DNA of 64,000 nt from Paraburkholderia sp. BL10I2N1 (GCF_004361815.1 NZ_SNWA01000001.1:2852001-2916000); one strand, 5' to 3'; shown: positions 27,032 through 36,358, numbered from the stretch's first letter. Notes: a model not told the origin generated them from the letters alone. Made by a program: numbers and translations.

Positions 27032-27958
27032 TCAGGCATGGCCGGAGGTGATTTCGCGCGCTTCGTCGAAGGCTTCGAGGAAGCCGAGATAGACCGGCTT
27101 GCCGCCCGTGCGCATCCGCACGAACAGACGATGCTCGACCTGATACTTGACGTTGCCAATCGCGAGTGCGCCGATGCCGATGGCGTCGGATCGCTTCGCG
27201 CCCGCAAGCGGTTTGCCATCGTCCATCACGTTGACACCCGCAATCCCTTCGGGCGGCACGGCGTTCACGTCGGCGGCGATCAGCAGGTGCTGCGCGTGCG
27301 CGAGATCGGTGGCGCTCATCACCTGCACGCCCGCCGCCGCGGTCGCGAAGACGATCTCCGCGTGCGCGAGCGCCGGGAGGAGTTCAGCAGGCGTGCCAGT
27401 GGCCACGCCCGCCGTCGCGATGTCGAAACGGCGATTGATCTCGTCGCTGACCTGCGTCGCGCGGGCGCGATCGCTATGGCTCGCGATGATCACCTCGGCG
27501 CCGAGCGTTGCCGCCATCGCCGCCGCCACGCGGCCCACCGCGCCCGTGCCGCCGAGAATCAGCACGCGCTTGCCGCCCAGCTCCGCGTGGTGTTCCTTCT
27601 TCAGGTGGTATTCGACCAGTGCAACCAGCGCCGCAGCCGTCGTGTACGAGCCGCTCGGGTCCGCGAAGACGGAGACCTCGAAGGGCGGCACCATCGCCTG
27701 GCGCGCGAGGTCGAGCATGTCGGCGGCGAGCATCACGTCGCGCCCGCCGATGAAAATGCCGGTGCGCGATACGCCCTTCGGTCCGCGCGAGAAGATCGCG
27801 TCCTGGGTCAACTGGACGACGCTGTCCCGGCCGACGTTGCAATACGGCACGACGATCTGATAGCCGGCGTCGGCGGCCATGTTGACGTCGAACGGGCTCA
27901 TCTGCGGCGTGGCCGTGAGCATGTGCAGGATATAAGGCCTTTCGGTGGCTTCGGGCAT
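27032..27958 (-). CDS. mtdB: NAD(P)-dependent methylene-H4MPT dehydrogenase
   Basis: MtdB oxidises methylene-H4MPT to methenyl-H4MPT. The 308-aa protein begins with the family segment YILHMLTATPQMSPFDVNMA and has a Rossmann loop VLILGGTGAVGRVAAAM (about residues 128-145) followed by a basic patch (SHSDRAR) suited to NADP. The C-terminal GIGALAIGNVKYQVE is conserved. It lies just upstream of the ATP-grasp and mch genes, with a 27-base gap to the former. Confidence 0.95.
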   Translation of the reverse strand: MPEATERPYILHMLTATPQMSPFDVNMAADAGYQIVVPYCNVGRDSVVQLTQDAIFSRGPKGVSRTGIFIGGRDVMLAADMLDLARQAMVPPFEVSVFADPSGSYTTAAALVALVEYHLKKEHHAELGGKRVLILGGTGAVGRVAAAMAATLGAEVIIASHSDRARATQVSDEINRRFDIATAGVATGTPAELLPALAHAEIVFATAAAGVQVMSATDLAHAQHLLIAADVNAVPPEGIAGVNVMDDGKPLAGAKRSDAIGIGALAIGNVKYQVEHRLFVRMRTGGKPVYLGFLEAFDEAREITSGHA

Positions 27959-28063
27959 GGCAATAGGCTCGTATAGGCTCGTTTCAGGTTGGCATCCGGC
28001 AAGACGGAACGTGCTTCGCGGGATGCGGTCTGCGTGCCGTGCGGCAAGGGCGCTTGCTGCGTT

Positions 28064-29107
28064 TCATCCGGCGTCCACCCCGAATTTCTGCAGATCGACG
28101 GCGCGCGGGGTGGCGCCACGATTGCGGCCGGTGACGATCGAACACACGATGCCGGGCTTGCCCCGCGTCGCTTCCTGCGCGGTCGCGAGCGCGCGGGCGG
28201 CATCCGCTGCACCCGGCACGAAGGCGAAACCGGTCGGTCCCCAGGATGTCTGCCCGATGCCGGCCGTCTGCCGGCTGGCCACCGCTTCGAGCGCGGCCGC
28301 GACAGCCGGGCTCGTGAAGACACCGCCTTGCACGGGCGCAAAGTATTCGCCGATGGTCTGCTGCAACTTGGTGATGCCGTCGGCGAAGGCGTCGAAATCG
28401 CTTTGCACGACGCCCGGCAGGACACGCATCAGCACGAGATGACAGAGATGGGCTGCCAGCGCCTGCGGGAACGGCGCCAGCGACGCCAGGCCGCGCCGCT
28501 CGTCGTCGCCGTGCAAGCCTTCGCGGGTCGTGTCGTCGACGAGCAGAATGCGCCACGCATCAGGGAACGGGTGACGGCACAGGAGCGGCGGCACGCTCGA
28601 GCGAAGCGCACCGCCTGCATCCACGACATGGCCGGGGCCGCCGTCAACCAGCAGGCCGCCGTAATCGAAGCCGAGCATGCCAATGCCGGAGCGCCTGCCC
28701 CGGCCGAGCAGTTGCGCGATTTCCGCACCCGATGCAGAGCGCCCGGCGAGGCTTGCGAACGCGGCGCCGACAGCGAGTGCGAGTTGAGTGCCCGAGCCTA
28801 GCCCGCTGTGGGCGCGCGGTGCGCGCAGCAGTTCAACCGCCACGGGCGGGCCGCCCCAGGCCGCCTGCAACTGTTCGAGATAGCGTTCGATGCGCGCGCG
28901 TTCCGCGTCGGTCCGCGTGCCCTCGATGCGCGTCTGTTCCGCGATCCGCATGGTGATCCGCGTGCCGCGTTCGTCGATGGTGAGGCCCACGCTGCCGAAA
29001 GGGCGCCCGAGCGAGCCGTTCGGATCGAGAAAGCCCAGATGCAGGCGTGCGGGCGCTTCGACCGTCACGGCCGACAGCGGCGCGAAGCTAGCGGAAGGGA
29101 TCTGCAT
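28064..29107 (-). CDS. mptG: Beta-ribofuranosylaminobenzene 5'-phosphate synthase
   Basis: This GHMP-kinase-fold enzyme joins 4-hydroxybenzoate or 4-aminobenzoate with PRPP in the first committed step of H4MPT synthesis. The 347-aa protein shows ARLHLGFLDPNGSLGR near the N-terminus, the GHMP-type glycine-rich loop RAHSGLGSGTQLALA and GRGRRSGIGMLGFDYGG. ATG 29107 starts directly before the conserved part. It lies between the carbinolamine-dehydratase-like gene and mtdB. Confidence 0.92.
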   Translation of the reverse strand: MQIPSASFAPLSAVTVEAPARLHLGFLDPNGSLGRPFGSVGLTIDERGTRITMRIAEQTRIEGTRTDAERARIERYLEQLQAAWGGPPVAVELLRAPRAHSGLGSGTQLALAVGAAFASLAGRSASGAEIAQLLGRGRRSGIGMLGFDYGGLLVDGGPGHVVDAGGALRSSVPPLLCRHPFPDAWRILLVDDTTREGLHGDDERRGLASLAPFPQALAAHLCHLVLMRVLPGVVQSDFDAFADGITKLQQTIGEYFAPVQGGVFTSPAVAAALEAVASRQTAGIGQTSWGPTGFAFVPGAADAARALATAQEATRGKPGIVCSIVTGRNRGATPRAVDLQKFGVDAG

Positions 29108-29274
29108 CGCGAGCGTTCCTCGTTCGCTGGTTCAGGGCCGTGACGCTGCACGGTCTTGGCGAGCCTGCGCCAGCGCGCGTCCCGCTTGCGCCGGCAAGCA
29201 GTCCAAGGCAAGAGCCGTACCAGATGCCTGTCAGGTGAGCACAGCGGCGCACGCGCGCGATTGCGCAGTCCGGT

Positions 29275-29661
29275 TCAGGTTTTCGGTGCGTCGTACTTGA
29301 TATAGCGGAAGCGCTGGTCGTCGGCGGGTGTGCCTTCCAGTGGGCCGCCTTCGCGGCCAGGCTGCCACTGGATGACCTCCTCGATCTTCGTGGCGAGTGC
29401 GAAGTCCTTATCGGTGATGCCTTTGGCCGTATGCGTCTTCAGCTTCACGATGACGAACGCATACGAGACGGTCAGGTCAGGATGGTGCCAGGCCGCTTCC
29501 GCCAGATGGCCCACGGTGTTGACCACCATCAGCGTGCCCTTCCAGCTTTCGGTTTTGTATTTGCGGCGCAGCCAGCCCTCTTCCAGATACCAGTGCTGTA
29601 GCGGACCGGTCAGGCGCTGCTGGATCTCCTCGTCGGAATAGACCTTTTCAGGTTGAGTCAT
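29275..29661 (-). CDS. Pterin-4a-carbinolamine dehydratase-like protein
   Basis: The 128-aa protein contains the dehydratase active-site pattern E-x3-H-H-P-D (EAAWHHPDLTVSYAFV, about residues 55-70), followed by a His and an Asp at family spacing (THTAKGITDKDFALA). Family members are often encoded with H4MPT genes, where they may act on the pterin cofactor rather than in phenylalanine metabolism. No phenylalanine hydroxylase gene is nearby. It is the first gene of the leftward run and is divergent from xoxF. Confidence 0.87.
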   Translation of the reverse strand: MTQPEKVYSDEEIQQRLTGPLQHWYLEEGWLRRKYKTESWKGTLMVVNTVGHLAEAAWHHPDLTVSYAFVIVKLKTHTAKGITDKDFALATKIEEVIQWQPGREGGPLEGTPADDQRFRYIKYDAPKT

Positions 29662-29702
29662 GGCAGGGCCTCCACATCGTCGGGTGAAACGTAAGGTAAG
29701 GC

Positions 29703-29721
29703 TGGCGCAGGCACTGCGCCA
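29703..29721. promoter_or_regulatory. 19-bp palindrome upstream of the dehydratase-like gene
   Basis: TGGCGCAG (29703-29710) and CTGCGCCA (29714-29721) are perfect inverted repeats around three bases. Read on the minus strand it also has GG-N10-GC spacing, a loose fit to a sigma-54 element ending about 46 bases before the ATG. It may be an operator, promoter or leader hairpin; the sequence alone does not decide. Confidence 0.4.
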
Positions 29722-29892
29722 AGGTCGTCAAGCCCGCAGTGACGTGGCCCCGACGCGCAAACGCGTCCTTGAGGGGTCATGGCGCCAGGCTCCACGGATT
29801 CCTGTCGTGTTGTGTTGTGTTGCGTCGCGGCATGGCAGGGTGGGTACGCCGTATGCGGGTGAGCAATCCGCCGCGGGCACGGTATCGTATTT

Positions 29893-29907
29893 GACACAGT
29901 ATGTGTC
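29893..29907. promoter_or_regulatory. Palindrome GACACA-GTA-TGTGTC upstream of xoxF
   Basis: This is a perfect 6-base inverted repeat around GTA, about 117-131 bases upstream of the start predicted from the -24/-12 element, the normal place for an enhancer-binding protein. It shares TGACACA with the fhcB palindrome and with the pqqA-cbbL gap. Binding by the 18571-20631 activator is inference. Confidence 0.5.
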
Positions 29908-29997
29908 GTAATCCGAATGATCGTGTCTCCGATCCGGACAATCCAGTTTTTATTTCGCGAGGCGTGGCCGACACCTGCGCCCGGCACGGCACATTCC

Positions 29998-30013
29998 GGC
30001 ATGGAATATGCAA
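29998..30013 (+). promoter_or_regulatory. Candidate sigma-54 promoter of xoxF
   Basis: CGGCATGGAATATGCA has the required 10 bases between GG and GC and shares the GGCATG core with the elements before pqqA, fhcB and nitB. A start near 30024 would give a leader of about 126 bases. The first base and the TTGC T are off consensus. Confidence 0.5.
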
Positions 30014-30149
30014 ACGCTCTTTACACGCATGAGCTTGGCAATGAATCAGGCGAAGCATGGTCGTTACCCGCATCGGACAGGCGCGTCCGGTGCGAGACGG
30101 TAGCGCGGTCATTCCCGAGTCGGACAGCTTCATCCAATCTGGAGGAGAC

Positions 30150-31967
30150 ATGAACTTACGCACCCTGGTTCTCGGACTGGCGGTGGTCGCGGCGACGGCC
30201 CTGAATTCCTTTGTTGCTCAGGCCGATTCACAACTCGACACGCTGATCAAGAACCCATCGAACTGGGCAGCTCAGGCGGGCGATTACTCGAATCACCGCT
30301 ATAGCCCGCTCAAGCAGATCAATGAAAACAACGTCGGCAAGCTGCAGGTCGCCTGGACCATGTCGACTGGCGTATTGCGCGGTCACGAAGGCTCACCGCT
30401 CGTCATCGGCGACACGATGTTTATCCACTCCCCGTTTCCTAACAAGGTCATTGCCGTCAATCTGAAGGACCAGACGTTCAAGTGGCAATATGAACCCAAG
30501 CAGGACGCGCAGGTCATTTCCGTGATGTGCTGCGACACGGTCAACCGGGGCCTCGCCTACGGTGACGGCAAGATCTTCCTGCAACAGGCGGATACGAAAC
30601 TCGTCGCGCTGAATGCGGAAACCGGCGAAGTCGTCTGGACTGCGCAGAACGGCAATCCAAAGGCCGGCGAGACCAATACCAACGCGCCGCACGTGTTCGG
30701 CGACAAGGTGTTGACCGGGATTTCCGGTGGCGAATTCGGCGTGCGCGGACGGCTCATCGCGTACGACATCAAGACCGGCAAGGAGGTCTGGAAGGCCTAC
30801 AGCACGGGACCGGACAGCGAGATGCTGCTCGATCCTGCCAATACGATGACGTGGTCGGACGGCAAGCTGGTGCCGATCGGCGCGGATTCGTCGCTGAAAA
30901 GCTGGAAGGGCGACCAGTGGAAACTGGGCGGTGGGACGACCTGGGGCTGGTACGCGTGGGATCCCAAGCTGAACCTGATCTACTACGGCACTGGCAATCC
31001 GGGTACATGGAACCCGACACAACGCCCCGGTGACAACAAGTGGTCGATGTCGATCTTCGCGCGCGACCTGAACACCGGAAAAGCGAAGTGGGTGTATCAG
31101 ATGACTCCGCACGACGAATGGGACTACGACGGGGTCAACGAAATGATCCTCTCCGATCTGCCCATCAACGGCAAGACGGTCCCGGCCATCGTGCACTTCG
31201 ACCGCAACGGCTTCGGCTACACGCTGAATCGCGAAACCGGTCAACTGCTCGTCGCGAGCAAGTACGACCCGGCGGTGAACTGGGCGGACAGCGTCGATGT
31301 GAAGACCGGGCTGCCGGTCCGCAACGCGACCTATTCCACGCAGAAAGCCGGTCCTGATCACAACGTGAAGGGCATCTGCCCGGCCGCGCTCGGTTCGAAA
31401 GACCAGCAGCCGGCGGCCTACGATCCGGCCACGAAACTCTTCCTCGTGCCGACCAATCATGTCTGCATGGATTACGAGCCGTTCGAGGTGGAATACGTAT
31501 CCGGTCAGCCATTCGTGGGCGCGACGCTGTCGATGTATCCGGGCCCGAACGAAAACGGCGCGATGGGTAATTTCATCGCGTGGGATGCGTCGAAGGGCAA
31601 GATCGCCTGGTCGAAGCCGGAGAAGTTCTCGGTGTGGTCCGGCGCGCTTGCCACCGCAGGCGGCATCGTGTTCTACGGCACGCTCGAAGGCTACATCAAG
31701 GCGGTCCGTATCAAGGATGGCAAGGAACTGTGGCGGTTCAAGACGCCGTCCGGGATCATCGGCAACGTGTTCACGTATGTGTATCAGGGCAAGCAGTACG
31801 TCGGTGTCTATTCCGGCATCGGCGGCTGGGCTGGCATCGGCATGGCGGCGGGTCTCGAGAAGCCGACGGAAGGCCTTGGCGCGGTCGGTGGCTATCGTGA
31901 ACTGGCGAAGTACACGGCGCTTGGCGGCACGCTGTTCGTGTTCGCCGTCCCCGGCGAGAAGGGCTGA
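30150..31967 (+). CDS. xoxF: Lanthanide-dependent methanol dehydrogenase XoxF
   Basis: This periplasmic PQQ-dependent enzyme oxidises methanol to formaldehyde. The 605-aa precursor has a signal peptide (about residues 1-25, ending VAQA). It carries the vicinal Cys127-Cys128 pair, and the catalytic region reads [11 protein letters not shown]: Asp325 is the catalytic base and Asp327 is the extra carboxylate that marks lanthanide-dependent enzymes (Ala in calcium MxaF). ATG 30150 follows a GGAGGAG Shine-Dalgarno sequence. xoxG and xoxJ follow. No mxaF is present in this window, so methanol oxidation here should depend on lanthanides. Confidence 0.97.
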   Translation: MNLRTLVLGLAVVAATALNSFVAQADSQLDTLIKNPSNWAAQAGDYSNHRYSPLKQINENNVGKLQVAWTMSTGVLRGHEGSPLVIGDTMFIHSPFPNKVIAVNLKDQTFKWQYEPKQDAQVISVMCCDTVNRGLAYGDGKIFLQQADTKLVALNAETGEVVWTAQNGNPKAGETNTNAPHVFGDKVLTGISGGEFGVRGRLIAYDIKTGKEVWKAYSTGPDSEMLLDPANTMTWSDGKLVPIGADSSLKSWKGDQWKLGGGTTWGWYAWDPKLNLIYYGTGNPGTWNPTQRPGDNKWSMSIFARDLNTGKAKWVYQMTPHDEWDYDGVNEMILSDLPINGKTVPAIVHFDRNGFGYTLNRETGQLLVASKYDPAVNWADSVDVKTGLPVRNATYSTQKAGPDHNVKGICPAALGSKDQQPAAYDPATKLFLVPTNHVCMDYEPFEVEYVSGQPFVGATLSMYPGPNENGAMGNFIAWDASKGKIAWSKPEKFSVWSGALATAGGIVFYGTLEGYIKAVRIKDGKELWRFKTPSGIIGNVFTYVYQGKQYVGVYSGIGGWAGIGMAAGLEKPTEGLGAVGGYRELAKYTALGGTLFVFAVPGEKG

Positions 31968-32157
31968 TTGGCCGGACGGCAGGCAGCCGGCAACAGGTGC
32001 TGAAGACGACCGTCACGCTTGACGCTCCAGTCGCGGAGCGGTGGGCGGTGTCTTCGGCCTTGCAGTGTTTGAACGTTGTTTCGTTTCGCACGACGCTGCG
32101 CTCAAAGCCACAATTGAGCCGCGCGTGCGCGACCCATAACCCGATGGAGACGAATGC

Positions 32158-32571
32158 ATGAAAGGCCGATCACTTTTGCCATTCGCGATTGCACTGTGTG
32201 CGCTGCCCACAGCGTATGCCCAGACCAGTGTCGGGCAGATGAAGCCGGTAGCCTACCAGGTCGTCGATGGCAACAAGGTCGACAACGACACGCTGCAGGG
32301 CTGGAGAACATGGCGCGCGCTTGCCTGCGAACGTTGCCACGGAGCGAAGCAGGAGGGGCTCGTTGGCCCGTCGCTCGTCGATGCGTTCAAGACGCTCGAC
32401 AAGAACGAGTTTCATCGCACGGTGTTCGGCGGACGCGTGGACAAGGGCATGCCCGATTTCAGCTCGAGCACGATGATGCAGAAGAACTGGGAAAACCTGT
32501 ATGCGTATCTGAAGGGACGCTCCGACGGCAAGATCAACCCCGGCGACCTGCACGCGATCGATGCGAAATGA
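32158..32571 (+). CDS. xoxG: XoxG-type c-type cytochrome
   Basis: The 137-aa protein has a signal peptide ending about residue 21 (TAYA) and one haem c site, CERCH, near residue 58. The downstream MPDFSSSTMM supplies a possible axial Met. It is the expected electron acceptor of XoxF, sits 190 bases after xoxF and precedes xoxJ. A longer frame overlapping it on the plus strand is a shadow. Confidence 0.9.
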   Translation: MKGRSLLPFAIALCALPTAYAQTSVGQMKPVAYQVVDGNKVDNDTLQGWRTWRALACERCHGAKQEGLVGPSLVDAFKTLDKNEFHRTVFGGRVDKGMPDFSSSTMMQKNWENLYAYLKGRSDGKINPGDLHAIDAK

Positions 32572-32657
32572 CGTGCGGACGTGAGCCTGCGTCCGTATTG
32601 GTGATCTTCGCCGCTCATTGCATCCAGCGCCCGCGCCCTGTTCTTTCGGAGGTATCG

Positions 32658-33551
32658 ATGTCTGATCGCAATGCAAGTCTCGCCGGGTTCGTCCGTGCGC
32701 TCGCCGCGCTATGCTGCGCCGTTTTCGCGGCCCACTTCGCCTGGGCCGATCCGGCGTTGCCCAACAACGACGGCGCCGACGGCGTGCTGCGAGTCTGCGC
32801 CGACCCGAACAACATGCCCTTGTCGAACAGCAAGGGGGAAGGCTACGAAAACCGGATCGCGAGCCAGATGGCGAGCGATTTCGGCTACAAGCTGGAATAC
32901 ACGTTTTTCCCGCAGCGCATGGGTTTTGTCCGGCGCACGCTGCGCGACAAGGTGCCCGATACCCAGAACTTCAAGTGCGACCTGATCATCGGCGTACCGA
33001 AGGGCTATGACCTGACCGCGACGACACGGCCCTATCTGCATTCGACCTATGCGATGGTCTTCACAAAGCGGCCCGAGCTCGCGAACATCAATACGCCGGA
33101 CGATCTGCTGAAGCTTCCACCTGAAACGCTGCGGAAGCTGCGCTTCGGCATCTTCTCGCAGACGCCTGCCGTCGACTGGCTGCTCGGACATAACCTGATC
33201 GAGCAGGCTGTCTCGTACCAGGCGCAAAGCGGCGACCCGGCGGCCTTTCCCGGCGAGATGATCGAACACGATCTGGCAGCGGGCAATGTCGACGTCGTGT
33301 TCCTGTGGGGCCCGATTGCGGGTTACTTCGCAAAGCGTGCCGGTGACAGCGTGAGGCTCGTGCCGTTTCCGCCGACGCCGGGCATCCGCTTCGATTACGA
33401 GATTTCGATGGGCACCCGTTACGGTGAGAAGGCCTGGAAGGACAAGATCGACCAGTGGATCGGCTCCAACCAGGACAAGATCGACAGGATCCTCACGAGC
33501 TATCAGGTGCCGATCCTGCCGGTTACCGGCGCGACGGCCGCATCGCAATGA
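32658..33551 (+). CDS. xoxJ: XoxJ-type periplasmic binding protein
   Basis: The 297-aa protein has a signal peptide (to about residue 31) and a solute-binding-protein fold that starts LRVCADPNNMPLSNSKGEGYENRIA, as in MxaJ/XoxJ. XoxJ is thought to help activate or mature XoxF. ATG 32658 has a GGAGG Shine-Dalgarno sequence seven bases upstream. Its stop overlaps the next gene in an ATGA arrangement. No ABC transporter permease or ATPase genes are nearby. Confidence 0.92.
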   Translation: MSDRNASLAGFVRALAALCCAVFAAHFAWADPALPNNDGADGVLRVCADPNNMPLSNSKGEGYENRIASQMASDFGYKLEYTFFPQRMGFVRRTLRDKVPDTQNFKCDLIIGVPKGYDLTATTRPYLHSTYAMVFTKRPELANINTPDDLLKLPPETLRKLRFGIFSQTPAVDWLLGHNLIEQAVSYQAQSGDPAAFPGEMIEHDLAAGNVDVVFLWGPIAGYFAKRAGDSVRLVPFPPTPGIRFDYEISMGTRYGEKAWKDKIDQWIGSNQDKIDRILTSYQVPILPVTGATAASQ

Positions 33552-34339
33552 AGCGGGGGTTGTGGCTCGGCGCGATGCGTGGCGTGCGCATCGTGGCGGC
33601 GCTTGGCACACTCTGTCTCACGGGCATCGCGGGTGTTCCGGGTTGCGTCGGCGTGAGCGTCGCCGCCTCCACAGCGGGTGACGGGATTGCGCCGGCCGAG
33701 CGGCTCATTTTCATGACGACGCATCTGGAAGGTGTCGAACCGCAAACGGAGCTGGACTACGCGGTCGACTTTTCCGGACCGCCAGCCAAGTTGACCGACA
33801 CGGTTCGCGTGCTGGTGTTGAGTCCGGGCAACGGCAAGGGTGATGCGCGGATTACCGATCGCACCGGCAAGGTGGAGGTGCCGGGCGAGGGGTTGCCGTG
33901 CAATCCGGTCATTCTCTATTTTCTGGAGCACGATATCGCTGAAATGGAGCAGTTGACGGGCGGCCAACGGCGTTATTTTCAGCGGCGCGTCCGCCTCGCG
34001 CTCGCGGCGGGCCCGCCGCTGATGCCGGTCGTCGCACAGAGTGGCGGCAAGAGCGTGAAGGCGCAGAAGATCGTGATCCAGCCCTACGTCGACGATCCCA
34101 ACGCCGCGCGTTTCGCGCAGTACACGGGCAAGCGCTATACGTTCCTCATCGCCGATGCCGCCGTGCCGGGCCGTGTCATGCAGATCCGCACCGAAGTGCC
34201 GGGCGCAGGCAACGATTTCGCGCATCCGTTGCAGACTGAAACGTTGACCTTCGCTGGTGCGCTGCGCAGCCTCGCGCCCGACAAGCCGGGAGGGCCGCCG
34301 CCCGTCAGATCGCCGCAGGCGCCACGCGCCAGCCGCTGA
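33548..34339 (+). CDS. Exported protein of unknown function, coupled to xoxJ
   Basis: This 263-aa protein begins with a basic, hydrophobic export segment (about residues 1-35) containing a Cys in GVPGC, which could be a loose lipobox. No known domain is recognised. The rest looks like a mixed alpha/beta protein with PRSP-like proline-rich C-terminus. Its ATG overlaps the xoxJ TGA by four bases, so it is very likely translated with xoxJ and acts in the same periplasmic process. Function is unknown. Confidence 0.75.
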   Translation: MKRGLWLGAMRGVRIVAALGTLCLTGIAGVPGCVGVSVAASTAGDGIAPAERLIFMTTHLEGVEPQTELDYAVDFSGPPAKLTDTVRVLVLSPGNGKGDARITDRTGKVEVPGEGLPCNPVILYFLEHDIAEMEQLTGGQRRYFQRRVRLALAAGPPLMPVVAQSGGKSVKAQKIVIQPYVDDPNAARFAQYTGKRYTFLIADAAVPGRVMQIRTEVPGAGNDFAHPLQTETLTFAGALRSLAPDKPGGPPPVRSPQAPRASR

Positions 34340-34391
34340 GACGGCGCGTCGGGCGACCTATGCCTTTCTTTTCGCAACGTGGCCGCGCATC

Positions 34392-35393
34392 GTGAACTTC
34401 ATCCGCTCGCTGACATTGCGCCAGTTGCAGATCTTCGTGGTCGCGAGCCGCTATCCGAGCTTTGCGCGGGCGGCCGAAGAACTGCATCTGACTCAGCCGG
34501 CGGTGTCGATGCAGATCCGGCAACTCGAAGAAGCGATCGGACTGCCGCTCTTCGAGCGTGTCGCACGCAAGCTCGCACTGACGGAGGCGGGCGAGCGGCT
34601 GTCGCATCACGCGAGCCGCATTCTCGGCGAGATCAAGGATGCCGAGGACACCATGACCTCACTCACGCAGGCCGATAGCGGCTCGATCGCCGTGAGCATC
34701 GTCAGCTCAGCCACCTACTTTGCGCCGAAGCTGCTCGCACTGTATTCGCAGCTGTATCCGAAGGTCGATGTGCGCTTCTCGGTCGGCAACCGGGAAACGC
34801 TGCTGCGCCTGTTGCAGGATAACGCCACCGACCTCGCGATCATGGGCCGTCCGCCGCCCGAACTCGGCACGACGGCCGAGCCGCTCGCCTGGCATCCGCA
34901 CGTGATCGTCGCGCCGCTGTCGCATCCGCTGTGCGGTGCCCGCGGTTTCGATCTGCAGGAACTGGCGGGCGACACGTTCCTGCTGCGTGAACCCGGCTCG
35001 GGCACCCGCGCGGTGGTGGAACACACGTTCCGGCAGCATCTGTTCGTACCGGCGCGCACCGTGACGCTCGGCAGCAACGAGACGATCAAGCAGGCCGTGA
35101 TGGCCGGCATGGGGGTGAGCCTGATTTCGCTGCATACGCTGGCGCTGGAGTTGCGCACCGGCGAGATTGCGCTGCTCGATGTGAACGGCACGCCGATCGA
35201 ACGCACCTGGCAACTCGTGCATTCGCGTTCGAAGCAGTTGTCGCCGACCTGTCTCGCGTTTCGACGCTTCCTGCTGGAACATGCCGAACCGTTCCTCGAG
35301 AGCGAATATTCGCGCTTTGCGTTGCGGCCCTCGAAGAGCGCGGCCCTCAAGCGGGATGGCACGGGGGCAATCGATACGGGTGCGAGGAGATGA
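34392..35393 (+). CDS. cbbR: CbbR-type LysR regulator inside the xox run
   Basis: The 333-aa protein closely follows CbbR. The N-terminal winged helix reads LTLRQLQIFVVASRYPSFARAAEELHLTQ, split here as TLRQLQIF and SFARAAEELHLTQPAVSMQI, and the sensor half has NRETLLRLLQDNATDLAIMG and FLLREPGSGTRAVVEHTFRQ. CbbR proteins activate the Calvin operon and sense metabolites such as phosphoenolpyruvate or RuBP. The start is a GTG at 34392 that gives the conserved NFIRSLTLRQ N-terminus. It is 24 kb from cbbL and overlaps the next gene (ATGA). Confidence 0.85.
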   Translation: MNFIRSLTLRQLQIFVVASRYPSFARAAEELHLTQPAVSMQIRQLEEAIGLPLFERVARKLALTEAGERLSHHASRILGEIKDAEDTMTSLTQADSGSIAVSIVSSATYFAPKLLALYSQLYPKVDVRFSVGNRETLLRLLQDNATDLAIMGRPPPELGTTAEPLAWHPHVIVAPLSHPLCGARGFDLQELAGDTFLLREPGSGTRAVVEHTFRQHLFVPARTVTLGSNETIKQAVMAGMGVSLISLHTLALELRTGEIALLDVNGTPIERTWQLVHSRSKQLSPTCLAFRRFLLEHAEPFLESEYSRFALRPSKSAALKRDGTGAIDTGARR

Positions 35394-36334
35394 CCTGCGT
35401 GGCCGGGCGTGCGCTACGGCTTGTTTTGCTGATCGCGGGGCTTTTAGTGGCGTTTGCCGCGACAGCACATGCCGTCACTCCGTTGAAGGTCACGCAGATC
35501 GTGCCGGGGCTCTATGTGCATCGCGGACACGACGACGTCGCGACGCGCGCCAATGGCGGCGATATCGCCAATATCGGTTTTATCGTCGGGCGGCGCTGCG
35601 TGGCCGCGATCGATACGGGCGGGACGGCAGCCGAAGGGCGGGCGCTGCGTGCCGCGATCAGCGCGGTGACGCCCCTGCCGGTCTGCTATGTGATCAACAC
35701 CCATATGCATCCGGATCACATCCTCGGCAACGCGGCATTCAGGGGCGATCGTCCGCAATATGTCGGCAGCGCTGCGCTCGCCGAAGCAGAAGCGTCGCAT
35801 GCCGAGAGTTATATGCGCGTGCTGCATCGCGAACTGGGCGCGCTCGCGGATGGCAGTGAAATCATTCCGCCGACGCTTTCTGTGAACGGCAGCATGACAC
35901 TGGACCTGGGCGGGCGCGTATTGAAGCTTCAAACATGGAGGACGGCGCATACGAACAACGACCTGACGGTCTACGATGAGAGTAGCGGCACGCTATGGCT
36001 CGCGGATCTGCTGTTTGTGCAGTGCATTCCCGTCGTCGACGGCAGCGTGACTGGCTGGCTTGCCGATATCGCGACGATCCGCCAGATGAACCCGCGCCGG
36101 GTGGTGCCCGGCCACGGGCCGATCGATACTCCCTGGCGCGACGCACTCGACGCCGAAGAAGCGTATCTGTCAGCGCTGGCGCGGGATGTGCGTGCAGCAA
36201 TCAAGGCGGGGAAGACGATGCAGCAGGCGGTCGATACGATCGGGCTCGACGAACGCAAAAAGTGGCGCCTCTTTGATATCTATCATCAGCGCAATGTGAC
36301 TGCGGCGTATGCTGAACTCGAGTGGGACCCGTAG
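35390..36334 (+). CDS. Quinoprotein relay system zinc metallohydrolase 1
   Basis: This 314-aa metallo-beta-lactamase fold protein has a signal peptide (about residues 1-28, ending AHA). Its zinc site is visible: NTHMHPDHILGN (about residues 104-115), TAHTNNDLT, and VVPGHGP near residue 240. It belongs to the SoxH-related family found with PQQ dehydrogenases and a SoxYZ-like carrier. Its ATG overlaps the cbbR stop. The substrate is unknown; the family name reflects the conserved neighbourhood only. Confidence 0.85.
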   Translation: MTCVAGRALRLVLLIAGLLVAFAATAHAVTPLKVTQIVPGLYVHRGHDDVATRANGGDIANIGFIVGRRCVAAIDTGGTAAEGRALRAAISAVTPLPVCYVINTHMHPDHILGNAAFRGDRPQYVGSAALAEAEASHAESYMRVLHRELGALADGSEIIPPTLSVNGSMTLDLGGRVLKLQTWRTAHTNNDLTVYDESSGTLWLADLLFVQCIPVVDGSVTGWLADIATIRQMNPRRVVPGHGPIDTPWRDALDAEEAYLSALARDVRAAIKAGKTMQQAVDTIGLDERKKWRLFDIYHQRNVTAAYAELEWDP

Positions 36335-36358
36335 TGCGGGGAAGGACGGAGGGACATC

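Larger units (their letters stand above)
29662..30149. other. Divergent control region before xoxF
   Basis: These 488 bases between the dehydratase-like gene and xoxF contain no convincing gene. They hold a 19-bp palindrome near the leftward gene (29703-29721), a 15-bp palindrome at 29893-29907 and a sigma-54 type element at 29998-30013. A local TG-rich stretch (about 29805-29822) is also present. Confidence 0.6.

Noticed and set aside
32154..32657. Upstream extension of xoxJ overlapping xoxG
   Set aside because: The frame overlaps xoxG out of register; XoxJ begins with a signal peptide at 32658 behind GGAGG.
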